A DNA stretch of 64,000 bases from an uncultured Pirellula sp. (GTDB taxonomy: Bacteria > Planctomycetota > Planctomycetia > Pirellulales > Pirellulaceae), in assembly GCA_903858115.1 (NCBI GenBank), contig CAIOHR010000058.1:1-64000 (forward strand), read 5' to 3'. The notes under the pieces are model-generated. The model worked only from the letters and a program-made list of their open reading frames with translations. It was not told where the DNA came from and did no database searches. The position numbers were made by a program, and so were the translations under genes. Positions 8,857 through 20,100 of this stretch are shown piece by piece. Numbering within the stretch: the first letter of the stretch is position 1; each line of letters begins with the position of its first letter.

Positions 8857-11168
8857 TGGACTGGTCGCTCAATCCATTGTTCGGTAGCTATTTCCTGGTG
8901 ATCCTCTCTGCATTGGGGTTGATGATTGTTTTGATCCTGGTCCAGGAGGCAGGTCGCTTGACACGCAAGCAGTCCATTGTCCTTTGGGGACTGCGGTTGG
9001 GCATGTGCATGGTGCTGCTGTTGTTTCTTTTGCGACCGGGCGTCACCTTTACCAAGCAAAATAGTCCATCCGGTAGCATCGCGATCCTGATGGACGAATC
9101 GACGAGTATGTTGTTACCGTCAGGTGACGGAAAGATATCCAGATGGGAACAACAGGTCGAGATTCTGCAAAAGATTTGGGATCGACGCAGCCAATTAGGA
9201 AAAGACAACACCTGGTCGACATTCTTGTACAGCAACACCATTCGTCCTTTGGGTGGTGCAAAAGCTTCCGAGTCGACAGACGAAACAAAGCTCGTGCTTC
9301 CGTCCGAACCGTCCGGAACGATGACCGATATCGGTGGGCCGCTTGGACAGCTCATGGGTACAACTCTAGACTCTCCCTTATCGGCGGTGGTTTGGATGGG
9401 AGATGGAGCCCAGACGCAAACTCCATCTGGAGGTGATCCGCTGCACTTCGCCCGTAGACTCGCTCAGTTAGATGTCCCTCTCTATGTGATAGGGATTGGT
9501 CCACGTGCTGACAATGAGAACTCGCGAGACTTGAGCGTCGAAGGTGTTCCAGAACAGCTCGATGTGTTTACCAAGAACAAGCTCAACATACTTGGTACGT
9601 TGCGTTGCAGAGGCGTTGCGAATACAGAGGTCAATGTCCGACTGCTGTTGTATCGTGAGGGGCAATCCAATCAAGAGTTAGCTAGAACGCGCTTGAAACC
9701 CAGTCGAAGTGATGAGTCGCTTCCCTTTCAGCTTTCCATCATTGCGCCTGATCCAGGGGCGTACGAATTGGTGGTAGTTGCAGACCCGGTGGACCGAGAA
9801 GCCGTAGCACAAAACAACCAGTCGACGGTGTATCTCAACGTTCGCGATGGAGGGGCTCGAATCCTTTATATCGAAGGGGAAGCACGCTTTGAAATGCAGT
9901 TTATTCGGCGCTCCATCGGTGAAAGTTCGGATCTAAACGTGTCCGTTCTTGGTATCTACAAACCCCCAGTTCAAAAGTGGCCCGTCGATCTATCGCAAAC
10001 ACTTTCAGGAAGCGCATTTGACTGCATCGTTCTTGGAGATGTGAATTACAAAGCGATCGACGTTGCAGGGGCGGCAGCGATCGCAGACCAAGTTCGCAAA
10101 GGTGCGGGCCTAATAACCTTGGGCGGCTATAACTCGTATGGTCCAGGTGGCTGGGGGCAGTCTGCATTGAATGATGTGCTACCTGTTCAGTTAGGCGGCA
10201 ATCCAGGAAAAGCGTTCGATGCCAAGGTCAATTTGCAGGATCATATAACGGAACCGATTCAGGTCGTTCCAAAAGGGAATTCAGAGTTATTGCAAATTGA
10301 TACACCCGAGAACAATGCAAAGACATGGGCGAGTCTCAAGAAGCTCCCTGGTGCCAGTCGCTGGTCGGGAATCAAAAATCGGCCTGGAACCGTTCTGTTG
10401 GCGGAAAGCCAACGGGGGGATCCATTGATTGTTGCTGGCACTTTCGGCAATGGCCGAGTCATATCACTGGCGTTCGATAGTAGTTACCTTTGGGTTCGGC
10501 AAGGGAAGTCTGTTGAGCATAAGGCTTTTTGGCGAAAATTGATCTACTACTGTATGCGGCGCGAGGCGGTCGATGAAGGAATGCAGCTTCGTATGACGCA
10601 GCGTCGTGTTTTGTTGCAGCGTCCAGAGGAAGTCGTTCTAGAGTGGATTGCTGGATCCAGCGAGGCCGAGATGCCAGCGAATATCTCGATGCACTTATGG
10701 AAGATGGATGTGAAAAATCCTGACGGCAGCTATGGTCAAGATTTGGGGCTGATCCCTCTCGCGAAGAGAGACAATGGGTCGATGCGGGCAAGTTTTGCGG
10801 GTGCTAAAGAAGCAGGCCGATTCGAATGGCGTGCTCAGACGACCGCTTCGAACGGAAAGTCGATTGAAGCAAAACTGCCGTTCGTTGTCGTGGATCAATC
10901 GGTCGAAAGTTTGCAACCGATCCCCGATTGGCAATTGATGGAACAGATGGCCCGGTTGAATGCAAGTGCGGGGGGCACATTGATCGCTCCAGACCAGACA
11001 AATGATATCCTGACGCTGCTTCAGGAGCGACGCAAGCAATCGACAGAAACGACGATCGAGAACCGAAAACTTGGCGAGGGAGTTCTCGATAGTTGGGTAG
11101 CTTTTCTGTGTTTGGGTATGTTGATGCTATTGCAGTGGGCCCTTCGCAAAAAATGGAACTTGCCCTAG
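8856..11168 (+). CDS. VWA-domain membrane protein with amidotransferase-like region
   Basis: The 770-residue protein has two N-terminal membrane helices (about residues 8-30 and 42-62), a VWA domain opening with AILMDESTSM (a DxSxS MIDAS motif), a CARDB/Ig-like stretch, and a region GARILYIEGEARFEMQFIRR leading to GLITLGGYNSYGPGGWG. The latter is the glutamine-amidotransferase-like module common in large planctomycete VWA proteins. A C-terminal helix (SWVAFLCLGMLMLLQWALRKK) anchors it. The ATG overlaps the previous stop as TGATG and is preceded by GAGGAG. A GTG three bases upstream would add one Met. It presumably works with the BatA-type protein and the MoxR ATPase in the envelope; the substrate is not known. 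Confidence 0.87.
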   Translation: MDWSLNPLFGSYFLVILSALGLMIVLILVQEAGRLTRKQSIVLWGLRLGMCMVLLLFLLRPGVTFTKQNSPSGSIAILMDESTSMLLPSGDGKISRWEQQVEILQKIWDRRSQLGKDNTWSTFLYSNTIRPLGGAKASESTDETKLVLPSEPSGTMTDIGGPLGQLMGTTLDSPLSAVVWMGDGAQTQTPSGGDPLHFARRLAQLDVPLYVIGIGPRADNENSRDLSVEGVPEQLDVFTKNKLNILGTLRCRGVANTEVNVRLLLYREGQSNQELARTRLKPSRSDESLPFQLSIIAPDPGAYELVVVADPVDREAVAQNNQSTVYLNVRDGGARILYIEGEARFEMQFIRRSIGESSDLNVSVLGIYKPPVQKWPVDLSQTLSGSAFDCIVLGDVNYKAIDVAGAAAIADQVRKGAGLITLGGYNSYGPGGWGQSALNDVLPVQLGGNPGKAFDAKVNLQDHITEPIQVVPKGNSELLQIDTPENNAKTWASLKKLPGASRWSGIKNRPGTVLLAESQRGDPLIVAGTFGNGRVISLAFDSSYLWVRQGKSVEHKAFWRKLIYYCMRREAVDEGMQLRMTQRRVLLQRPEEVVLEWIAGSSEAEMPANISMHLWKMDVKNPDGSYGQDLGLIPLAKRDNGSMRASFAGAKEAGRFEWRAQTTASNGKSIEAKLPFVVVDQSVESLQPIPDWQLMEQMARLNASAGGTLIAPDQTNDILTLLQERRKQSTETTIENRKLGEGVLDSWVAFLCLGMLMLLQWALRKKWNLP

Positions 11169-11217
11169 CCCGCGAAAACGACAAGTGAAAATTCGACTTG
11201 CAACCTATTTTTAGATT

Positions 11218-11349
11218 ATGGCGGTGATTGGCCTATTGATTGGCTGGTTTGCTGACCATTATTCGCTTCAGAGAAAAGTGGATCGAGCGAAAGCAAAACT
11301 CAAGTTTCTTCAGTCTTTCGATGGTGATTCTATGTCCTTTTCACGGTGA
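11218..11349 (+). CDS. Small membrane protein, apparently a truncated longer frame
   Basis: A 43-residue frame encodes MAVIGLLIGWFADH followed by a charged, coiled-coil-like tail. The pattern resembles the N-terminal module of many planctomycete small membrane proteins, which begin MRxxLRTLLxxMAVIGLLxGWxxDH. Just upstream in the same frame a GTG at 11185 encodes MKIRLATYF, and then TAG at 11212-11214 interrupts before Ile-Met. The missing start of the family is therefore present but cut off by one stop codon. Either translation begins at the internal ATG, or this is a young pseudogene, or the base call is wrong. Confidence 0.5.
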   Translation: MAVIGLLIGWFADHYSLQRKVDRAKAKLKFLQSFDGDSMSFSR

Positions 11350-11397
11350 TTAGCGTTTTTCGTTTCCAGGTTTTTCCTTGCGGTCGTAGATTCGCGT

Positions 11398-11403
11398 TAT
11401 AAT
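11398..11403 (+). promoter_or_regulatory. Candidate -10 box for the DUF1553 gene
   Basis: A perfect TATAAT lies 57 bp before the ATG at 11460. No consensus -35 sits 16-18 bp upstream; the region there is T-rich. A start of transcription near 11410 would give a leader of about 50 bases. The -10 is seen directly, and promoter activity is inferred. Confidence 0.4.
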
Positions 11404-11459
11404 TGGGTGTAGTTCGAGCAAGTGTTCTTACCGCTCCCCTCCTGCGCCGATCCCGCCGA

Positions 11460-14400
11460 ATGAAAAAGACAACCCTCCCCATTCCTTTTTTCGCGTTGGT
11501 AACTTGTAGCGTCGTTCTGGCGTTTGCGGACGACAAGCCTATCATTCGATGGGACTTCCGCGAAGAAGAAACTTCGCGACTCCAAGCGGTGGGTGGAGTG
11601 CAACGCGACGTTCCTGGCCCTCGAGCACCCGAGTATCCGGACTTTGAATCGAACAATCACGCGGTCAAGTTCGATGGTCAAGGCGCGCACTATGTATTCG
11701 ACGATCCCGGTCCCAATAGTGAGTTCGATTTCACGACTGGGGATGCCATCACGTTGGAGGCGTGGGTACAGGTAGAAGAGCTTCGCAAAAATGAACATGT
11801 TTATGTGATCAGCAAAGGGCGAACGGGCAATCGTGGATTCGTCGCTGACAATCAGAACTGGGCATTGCGGATAAAAGAAGATAAAGAAAAAGGTTGCGTC
11901 AGTTTTCTCTTTGCGACTCCACGCGAAAGCGGAAGCACTGCGCCGGATTCGCATTGGCATCGCTGGACTTCGGACGACGGATTCAAGCCTGGAAAACTGT
12001 GGCACCATATCGCGGTATCGTATCGATTTGGCGAACCAACCAGCATTCAATGTTGGATCGATGGTAAAGCCAAACCAGGCAAATGGGACATGGGTGGTGC
12101 CACCACTCAAACGCCGGTGGTCGATGACGATGCCATTTGGATCGGTTCTTCGCGTGGCGGCGCGGCGGCGAATAGTTTTCGAGGTTCCATGGACGCAATT
12201 GCTATTCATCGACAAGTGATTGCAGATTCTGTCATGAAGCTTCGCTACAAGTCGACGGCCGTGGAGAAGGTTGCCAAACCGTTGCCTGAAACTATGCCCG
12301 ATATCCAGGACGTACCTCGCGGAAAGGTGCTTCTTTCTTTGCACGAGGGTATGCCGAGCCATACTCGTTGGCTTCAAGAAGGGGAGTCGTTTCCTGAAGA
12401 GACATTGCGGTTACCGCTTGATCATTTTTTGCTCGATCGATTGCCTCAACGTTTCGATGCATGGGGTATTCGAGCCAACTGGAAAGAACCAGTCCTTATT
12501 CGATTTACCGCCGATGTCGATTGGAAACCGGAATACCAGAAGCTTTTGACGCGGGTGCGTGGGCTGAGTCGACTTTGGGTCGATGGTCAGTTGATAGCCA
12601 GAGGCAAACCGATACCCGGTTCACCGAGTGGAGAAGAGCCGATGACACCGATCGCATTGCCACCTTCTCCAGGCATGCGAATTGCGGAACATCGACAGCA
12701 AGAGCTTTTTGGTCAAGTGGACTTCACCGAAGCGCGGCGATGTCGAGTGGTTCTAGAAATGGTTCTTGGCGGCAAAGGGTTTCGAACGGACCCAGGTGAA
12801 ACGTGCGTCGCAGTGCAACTCGCCAGCGACGGCCCCTTTGTATTATTGAAGCCTGCGGATGCAGCCGAGTCTATGGTGATGCTCACCGATGCGGAAGTCG
12901 AGGCAGCCCTGCAACGATTGGAATCGGATTTGCAAAGCACCGATATGCAGCGACGTCGAGAGCTTGCAGAAAGCCAAAATCAGTATTGGAAGAAACGTCA
13001 TGAGATAGCTCGAAGCACCGTCCAGCAGATCGATATTCCAAATGTTTCAACGGGAGATTCGGAGAAACGCCATCCCGTCGATGCATTTTTGGCTGACAAG
13101 ATTCGGATGGCCAAAGAAGCCGCCTCCCATTCGAACGATGCAGAGGCCAGGGATTTTCATGAGCGAGTATTGCCGGTATTGAAGTCGAGTTGTATCCGAT
13201 GCCATGGCGAGAAAGAGCAAGGAGGACTTCGATTAGACTCGCGCGAAACAGCATTGAAAGCCGGCGATTCCGACTCGTTGGCGATTGTACCCGGACATGC
13301 GGATGCGAGCGAGTTGATACGAAGGATTACGTCTGAGGATTCCGAAGAGCGAATGCCACCCGGTGGCAGTCCGCTGCCATCGGACAAGATCGCGATCCTG
13401 CGAGATTGGATCAACGCAGGTGCGAAATGGCCAGCCCCAATCCTGACGCCTGAACTCGTGACACCCTCTGCGATGTTAAACGACGAATCGTTCCTACGAC
13501 GAGTCTTCTACGACACGATCGGGCTGCCACCGACAGCAGATGAAGTGCGAGCCTTTGTGGAAGACCCATCTCAGGATAAACGCGTTCGTATTGTAGATGG
13601 TTTGCTGGAGGATCCGAGATGGGCCGACCATTGGATGAGTTATTGGCAAGATGTGCTGGCCGAGAATCCAACGTTGATCAATTCTAGCTTGAATACGACG
13701 GGACCGTTCCGATGGTTTTTGTATGACGCGTTGCAAGACAACAAGCCCGTAGATCGAATGGTCACGGAGTTGATTCTCATGCGAGGCAGTCCACACGAAG
13801 GAGGTAGTGCCGGGTTCGGATTGGCTGGAGACAACGATGCTCCGATGGCAGCCAAGGCTCAGATCATTGCTAGCGCGTTCTTGGGAATGGAAATGCAATG
13901 TGCACGATGTCATGATGCGCCCTATCACAGCATCTCGCAAAGCGATCTCTATTCGATGGCTGCAATGCTCAGCCAAAAAGCAATCACCGTTCCCAAAACG
14001 AGCCGGGTACCAGCCGCGTTCTTCGAGAACAAAGCTAGGGAGTCCTTGATCAAGGTAACGCTCAAGCACGATAGCCCGGTCGCTCCCTCATGGCCATTCG
14101 CATCCCAGTTAAGTGATGGAGGTCGCTCCATACCAGAGCTGTTGCTAGACCCAGCCGATTCGCGCGAACAGTTGGCTGCTTATGTAACGTCACCTTCCAA
14201 TAAGCGATTTGCTCATGTGTTGGTGAATCGTGTTTGGCGATTATTCATGGGGGCAGGGTTTGTCGAACCTCCGCATGATTGGGAGGGGAATGCTCCTAGT
14301 CATCCTGAGCTGATGCAATGGCTAGCGAATGATTTTGTTGCTCATGGTTATGATTTGAAACGATTGTCTCGGTGGATACTCACCTCCGAAGCGTATGCTC

Positions 14401-15188
14401 GCGCGGCGACCGGGACGAATCTTCGCAGAGAGCCTGAGCTTCGATTCTTCGCAGGTCCAGACCCTCGCCGCCTGTCGGCCGAACAGATCGTGGATACGTT
14501 GGTGGCAACCTCGGGGCGTCCGATGGATGTGGAAGAATTGACGTTCGATCCAGATGCGAGGCGTGCTTCCAGCAACCGATTGACGCTCGGTGTTCCCCGG
14601 CGAGCATGGATGTTTGCAGATTTAGCAAACGAACGAGATAGGCCATCCCTGAACCTACCGCGAGCCCAAGGAATAGCGGACATACTACTCGCGTTCGGTT
14701 GGAGCGGAGCGAGACAGAATCCTCGGACGGATCGCGAGACCGCTCCGAACGCGCTGCAACCAGGCGTGCTAGCCAACAGCGCAGCATCTCTTTTGTTCAC
14801 TCGAGCCGCCGACCGCAGTGAGCTTGCACGCCTAGCGGTGGAAGCACAGTCTCCTGAAACCTTGGTCGAAGAGCTTTTCTTACGATATCTCGGTCGATTG
14901 CCACGTGCAGAAGAGAAGCAAGCCATGTCCAGTTTGTTGAGCGTTGGCTTCGCGAGTCGATTGACAGAAAAGGAGAAAGTAGAACAGCCAAATCCCTTGG
15001 CGAAGCTACCACGAGTAACATGGTCAAACCATTTGAGATCCGAAGCCAATGAGATATCGCTCGAATTGGAGCGACGCGCGCGTGGAGGGCCACCGGCCGA
15101 TCCGCGACTCGATCCCCAATGGCGCGAAGTCTACGAGGACGCTCTCTGGACATTGATCAACACACGAGAATTTGTTTGGTTGCCCTAG
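11460..15188 (+). CDS. LamG / cytochrome-type / DUF1549 / DUF1553 secreted protein
   Basis: A 1242-residue secreted protein typical of planctomycetes. A signal peptide (KKTTLPIPFFALVTCSVVLAFA) is followed by a LamG/concanavalin-like domain (about residues 30-250). A planctomycete cytochrome-like module has CIRCHGEKEQGGLRLDSR with the first Cys at residue 578 and the RMPPGGSPL tail. DUF1549 starts with FLRRVFYDTIGLPPTADEV and includes a second CXXCH, CARCHD, at residue 814. DUF1553 follows, with FAHVLVNRVWRLFMGAGFVEPPHDW. Two CXXCH motifs suggest covalent haem binding in the periplasm. These proteins are paired with DUF1501 proteins, as here, and are thought to act on complex polysaccharides, but the substrate is unproven. 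ATG 11460 is chosen because it starts the signal peptide. Confidence 0.92.
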   Translation: MKKTTLPIPFFALVTCSVVLAFADDKPIIRWDFREEETSRLQAVGGVQRDVPGPRAPEYPDFESNNHAVKFDGQGAHYVFDDPGPNSEFDFTTGDAITLEAWVQVEELRKNEHVYVISKGRTGNRGFVADNQNWALRIKEDKEKGCVSFLFATPRESGSTAPDSHWHRWTSDDGFKPGKLWHHIAVSYRFGEPTSIQCWIDGKAKPGKWDMGGATTQTPVVDDDAIWIGSSRGGAAANSFRGSMDAIAIHRQVIADSVMKLRYKSTAVEKVAKPLPETMPDIQDVPRGKVLLSLHEGMPSHTRWLQEGESFPEETLRLPLDHFLLDRLPQRFDAWGIRANWKEPVLIRFTADVDWKPEYQKLLTRVRGLSRLWVDGQLIARGKPIPGSPSGEEPMTPIALPPSPGMRIAEHRQQELFGQVDFTEARRCRVVLEMVLGGKGFRTDPGETCVAVQLASDGPFVLLKPADAAESMVMLTDAEVEAALQRLESDLQSTDMQRRRELAESQNQYWKKRHEIARSTVQQIDIPNVSTGDSEKRHPVDAFLADKIRMAKEAASHSNDAEARDFHERVLPVLKSSCIRCHGEKEQGGLRLDSRETALKAGDSDSLAIVPGHADASELIRRITSEDSEERMPPGGSPLPSDKIAILRDWINAGAKWPAPILTPELVTPSAMLNDESFLRRVFYDTIGLPPTADEVRAFVEDPSQDKRVRIVDGLLEDPRWADHWMSYWQDVLAENPTLINSSLNTTGPFRWFLYDALQDNKPVDRMVTELILMRGSPHEGGSAGFGLAGDNDAPMAAKAQIIASAFLGMEMQCARCHDAPYHSISQSDLYSMAAMLSQKAITVPKTSRVPAAFFENKARESLIKVTLKHDSPVAPSWPFASQLSDGGRSIPELLLDPADSREQLAAYVTSPSNKRFAHVLVNRVWRLFMGAGFVEPPHDWEGNAPSHPELMQWLANDFVAHGYDLKRLSRWILTSEAYARAATGTNLRREPELRFFAGPDPRRLSAEQIVDTLVATSGRPMDVEELTFDPDARRASSNRLTLGVPRRAWMFADLANERDRPSLNLPRAQGIADILLAFGWSGARQNPRTDRETAPNALQPGVLANSAASLLFTRAADRSELARLAVEAQSPETLVEELFLRYLGRLPRAEEKQAMSSLLSVGFASRLTEKEKVEQPNPLAKLPRVTWSNHLRSEANEISLELERRARGGPPADPRLDPQWREVYEDALWTLINTREFVWLP

Positions 15189-15206
15189 ATAAGGATTATT
15201 AGCAAA

Positions 15207-16484
15207 ATGATGCACCGACGCCATTTCGTCCAAGCCTCTGTTTCTGCAGCTTCGTTGGCAAGTTTCGCGAGCATAGCTCGCTCGGAGGCCACTGCTATTC
15301 GAGGACAAGCGGAACACGTTATCTCGATTTGGTTGGGTGGTGGTATGGGGCAAGGGGATACGTTCGATCCCAAGAAGAAAGGAGATCCTGCCAAGAAGAT
15401 AGCCGGCTCGTATTACGAGAGTATTGAAACGGCCGTTCCCGGGGTTCGATTGTGCGAGCACTTGTCGAAACTGGCACCCTTGATGGATCATGTCACTGCG
15501 GTGCGGACCGTGCATCACGATGTGATCGACGAACATGCTGCCGCAACGAATCGCATGCACACAGGCCGGCCTGTCAGTGGTACGGTTGTTTACCCATCGC
15601 TAGGGTCTGTCATCGCCCACGAGCGGGGCGCTTTTCATGAAGGTGCTCCGGCGTATGTATTGATAGGTTATCCCAATGTCTCTCGCGGACCTGGATTTCT
15701 CGGTGCCAAAGATAGTTATCTCTATTTGACCGATACCAGCCAAGGTCCCGCTGGACTATCGCGTCCAGATGGAATCACGAGCGAAAGGCACAATCGTCGT
15801 GAAGCCTTGCTCGCGCAAATGCGCAAGGCACAGTCTCCTCCGGGGAATACCAACGAGAAGGATTACGACGAAGCGATCGTCCAAAGTTTGAAATGGAGTG
15901 GGCCTGAGTTTATGTCCAGTTTCGCGTTGGATAAGGAACCGAGTGAGCTTCGCAATCGTTACGGGGGCGAGTTTGGTCAACGATGTTTGCTCGCGCGAAG
16001 GCTCATCGAACGGGGAGTCCGCTTTATCGAGGTGTCACACAATTTGAACTTTCTCAATGGCGCGGGTTGGGATGTGCACAATGAGGGGATTTTGCAACAA
16101 CATGCACTGATCCAAGAGATGGACACGGCGCTATCGAGTTTGATCCAAGATCTAGAATCGAAGAGACTGTTGGAAAAGACCTTGATTGTTATAACGACGG
16201 AATTCGGTCGACCACCGGAGTTCGATAGCGGCGGTGGACGTGGCCACCAAGGGAGCGCTTTTACATGTGTATTGGCGGGCGGCGGTCTCAAGCACCGGGG
16301 AGCGTATGGAGAGACGGACGAGTCAGGCAAGAAGATCGTCAACAATCCAGTCAGTGTCCCCGATTTCTTCGCAACGATCCATGCAGCGTTAGGGGTGAAC
16401 TATGCAAAGAACCTCTACGACGGCGACCGCCCAGTACCGATCACCGACATGGGTAAACCAATCACCGCACTCTTCGATGTATGA
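15207..16484 (+). CDS. DUF1501 family secreted protein
   Basis: A 425-residue protein with a twin-arginine-like leader ([18 protein letters not shown]) followed by the DUF1501 core, a sulfatase/alkaline-phosphatase-like fold. Family landmarks are [16 protein letters not shown] near the start, [40 protein letters not shown] and [17 protein letters not shown]. The histidines and aspartates in these blocks are those expected to bind metal. It starts 18 bases after the DUF1553 gene, and the two form the usual planctomycete pair. Tat export implies folding with its metal in the cytosol. The reaction is not established for this family. Confidence 0.92.
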   Translation: MMHRRHFVQASVSAASLASFASIARSEATAIRGQAEHVISIWLGGGMGQGDTFDPKKKGDPAKKIAGSYYESIETAVPGVRLCEHLSKLAPLMDHVTAVRTVHHDVIDEHAAATNRMHTGRPVSGTVVYPSLGSVIAHERGAFHEGAPAYVLIGYPNVSRGPGFLGAKDSYLYLTDTSQGPAGLSRPDGITSERHNRREALLAQMRKAQSPPGNTNEKDYDEAIVQSLKWSGPEFMSSFALDKEPSELRNRYGGEFGQRCLLARRLIERGVRFIEVSHNLNFLNGAGWDVHNEGILQQHALIQEMDTALSSLIQDLESKRLLEKTLIVITTEFGRPPEFDSGGGRGHQGSAFTCVLAGGGLKHRGAYGETDESGKKIVNNPVSVPDFFATIHAALGVNYAKNLYDGDRPVPITDMGKPITALFDV

Positions 16485-17121
16485 TCGGATCGGTTGACTC
16501 GGTAGCATAGGTCTAAAGGCGGCACATGGATAATTGGTGTACTGCCTTGAGGCGATAGGAACCGGGACACCACCGCTGTTTCACGGTGACACGGCTATCA
16601 GCGCGACTAGCCGAAACACCAGAAGAAATGGACAGCAAAGTACTTTGCTGTTGGCTTCTGCGTACCTTACAGCAATCCGAGACAATTGATTATCTGTCGG
16701 GTGTGACCGGCTATCTTGTAGAGGATCGTCTACCTGTAGTAGATGCTCGAAATGCTTGCACAGCATTTGGGCATTCCGAAATCACCTTTTCCCGATTTCC
16801 AACAGTTCTGTTAGTTTTGACTGACAATGGTATTTCGAATGACGCAATAAGAACTGCATTCTTGCGTAGTTGACCTTGTATTTGGCTGGGATTGCAGGGC
16901 AAGATCAGATAGCACGTATTTTGGCTTAAGGGAAAACGTTCTGACAGATACACCGGTCACACCCTTATTTGTCTTCAACGTTCGTTGCCACCAGGGCTAG
17001 AAATTCATTCCATGCTTAACATTTATTCATCAAAAGTTTACGCTCGGAGAGAGCATTTCCTATAAAAGTGGTTGTCATTTGAAAACGTTTGAGCATCGAT
17101 TCAGTACCCGAAAGGAACGCA
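16485..17121. other. Gap before the polymorphic-toxin gene
   Basis: I see no supported gene in this 637-bp stretch. A 95-codon frame at 16586-16873 starts with GTG, has no ribosome binding site, and resembles nothing. Near the right end TATAAA at 17061-17066 with TTTACG at 17037-17042 (18-bp spacing) could be a weak promoter. AAAGGA at 17111-17116 is the ribosome binding site of the toxin gene. Confidence 0.55.
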
Positions 17122-20100
17122 ATGTCAACTTCGATTGTCAAGTACAGACGGATCCCATCCAAGGATAGGGAAAAAAGAAACTTCTTTCGAAAGTCTCTGC
17201 TCGAACAGTTAGAGGCGAGGCAGCTATTAGCGTCTGATGTCGACATGTCAGAATCAAGCCGAAGTGACGTTTTGTTAAACACGGCGGAGCATTATCTATC
17301 TGCTATCCCAGACGTAAAGGCAAGGAGTCAACTGAGCAAACAGTTAGATGGTGAGAGCGGAAAGAGCATCGTTGCGAGAGAGGGCTTAGCTCATGATTTG
17401 ATATCGGATCAAGATGAACTGAAGCAAATGCTCTCGGATGGAACACTCTCCACTGATTGGGTTCTCGCAAGTTCTGCGTCCAGATCTCCTCACCTTATTC
17501 AGAACTCGGATGCATCAGTTACAGGGCTGAAAGCTATTGAAGACTGGGCGGGATTTTCGAACATAGTTGGCCTTAACGTTGGTATGCAGGAAAGTCGTGC
17601 AGTTTCACCCACAGATGCCGCAAAACGACAAAACGAATCTTTCTTGAACTCGTTGAAATCCCGGTTTCTAGATTCGAGTTCCATCGAACCCGAGTCAGTA
17701 GTTCAACTTCAAAGCCAATTCGGCCTTGGATGGTCATGCGACATCCATGGAAACATCTTTAAGCCTCTTGAACCTATGCCCTTTGAATCTGATTATTCGG
17801 CAGAGGGTGAAGGCGATTCCCCTGGATATCAGCTTCCAGTCACACCTCCGGCTACCTTGTATCCAAATCTTCAATTTGGAATAGGTAGTTTATCGTATGA
17901 CTATTTCACACCGGTCGGTTCTGGAACATCATTTCGTCAAGTCGATACGAAGGGCATTTACACGGAATCGACAGTACAACCAAACTCGAGCACCCCTGGA
18001 ACACATTGGGTCCACATCGTTGACCAGCAAGTAACTAGTTCGGACGTATGGCAGTTTACGGAATCCCTAGTTATGGGATTCAATGAAACAACTACTGGCT
18101 CCGACGCAAATGGGGGGAATTCCGGTTTTGCTCATTTAGGAACAATCGTTGTTTCCTTCAAAGCATCAAGTGGGGTATTCGGACCATCCAATGCAGGGGT
18201 CAAATGGGCGTTGACAGTCAACTTCATTGAATCACTTGCTTTCAGTTTCTCGACGAGTGGAAGTTCATCGGCTCAACCAGGCAACTTAGCTACGACGGCT
18301 AATACTATACGCACAGCGGGGCCTGCTGGAGATAGTAGTGAGCCATGGGATGGGACCGGTCTTCCCTCTTCTTATTCAGGAACATCGAGCTGGAATAGCT
18401 CTGCTTCCATCATAGCAACGGTGTCAGGTCACTTCACGCTGTCTAGTACACCCTCGATTGTGTCGGGTGTATTGGAACGCGATTTTTCTGCTGTTGGCAA
18501 TGTTCAACGTGGGATCGAGGTAGGTGTAGGTGGAAGCTGGGCAATGTCGTCGAGCTCGGGCAATTTGACGGTTAACCCCGGATCGATTTCACCTCTCATT
18601 TCGTGGCCAAATAACTCTACGGTTCCAAGCGGAGGTAATCTCAACGTTGACTTCGATGGTGCCGACGCAGCTATGAGAACAGAAGAAGGGGGCGGGTTTG
18701 ATCCACTTCCGACATTCGAAGGAAGCGGTCATGCAACTGCGGCCTCTGGTGGCATCAATACGCAGCTTCGTTCTGGTGGTGGAGTCACTTTCGACGTTGG
18801 TGGAAAAATCCGAAACAATCAGCTAGCGTCGATCGCAGGCAATTTGACATCCGGACTACAGGATCAGATCGGAGATGATTTTCAAGATAACAAAATTTAC
18901 ATATATCAAAACAATGTCAGCGAAACGAATGCGACGACCACAACCACAATCAAAGCCACAATTGGCTACGGTTGGAACTTGGCTCCGACCGTGGCAGGAT
19001 CGCTGAATGCCGAAAATAAGATTGGCCTTTCAGCGTCACCATCTGGCCAACTCGTTACCTCTACTATCGGTGAATTTGCCGATATCGACGCAGACGGCGG
19101 ATCCGCAGACTTAGACTTCATTGGGCTTACGATCTCGTTGGGCGAAACAATTTCCGATGCACCTGTTCTTGTCTCTACTTTTAATGGTACGCTCGAAATC
19201 GCCAACGTCTTCATTTCGAGCGGCGACGGAGATTTGGATATTGATGCATCCCAAAACCAACCGATAACTGGAAGCGGTTGGGTGAAATGGAAAGATAATG
19301 GTCTCTCCATTCAGACGGAGATTTACGATACTGAGTGGACGCGAAATCACGACGAACGGGATGAAGTATCAACAGAACCGATTTTCCAGTATCAGTACCT
19401 CGATGAAAGCTATTCCAATACCACGATCTCGAAGAGCAAATCCGAAGGGGACATTACTCTAAGCTTAACTGCCGACGGAACTATCAACGAAACGGGAACG
19501 GCTAATTCGGATTGGGAGGAAAGTGTCGATTCCAACTTGACCAGCACGTTTGACACTTACATCTACTACTATGGGACGGACGGCTATGTCGCTGATTTGG
19601 CTAGCTGGTTACGGCATGCAAATGTCGGTTCAATTATCGAAACTTTTCAGCAAACTGCCAAAGGTGGCGTTACTTTTAACAGTGCAAACACTCCTTCGTT
19701 GGCGATCATACCAACTAGCATCAGCGGCGATACGGAACCAAATGTTTCAGGCTCGGTAAACTACACTTTGACTTATTCCTCTGGTGGCGGAGGAGGTTCT
19801 TCGAACAATAGTTCTCGTGAAGATCTATTGGACTGGCTTGCGAACGGTATCAACAGCGTTCCGATTTATGGCAACATCACCGGACTGACTAATCTAGTTC
19901 TCGCACCGATGGTGACGAGCATGGTCGGCGAAGATTTTCTCAGAGAAACGAGCGGGGAGGCACTAGTCGGCTTCACTGTTGGTGCGGCGGCGATTACGGT
20001 CATCTCGGGTGGTGCAGGGGCTTACGCGGGATCGGCGATTGCCGGCTGTTCCGTAACGGGAGCACTTCTTGGTGGAGCTATTGGTGGGGCAGGCGAATAC

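Noticed and set aside
11397..12377. 326-codon frame on the minus strand
   Set aside because: It is antisense to the signal peptide and LamG domain of the DUF1553 gene and has the composition of a shadow frame.
14348..15049. 233-codon frame on the minus strand
   Set aside because: It is antisense to DUF1553, Ser/Arg-rich, and has no recognisable fold.
16586..16873. 95-codon frame in the gap before the toxin gene
   Set aside because: GTG start, no ribosome binding site, no similarity seen and an equally long frame on the other strand.
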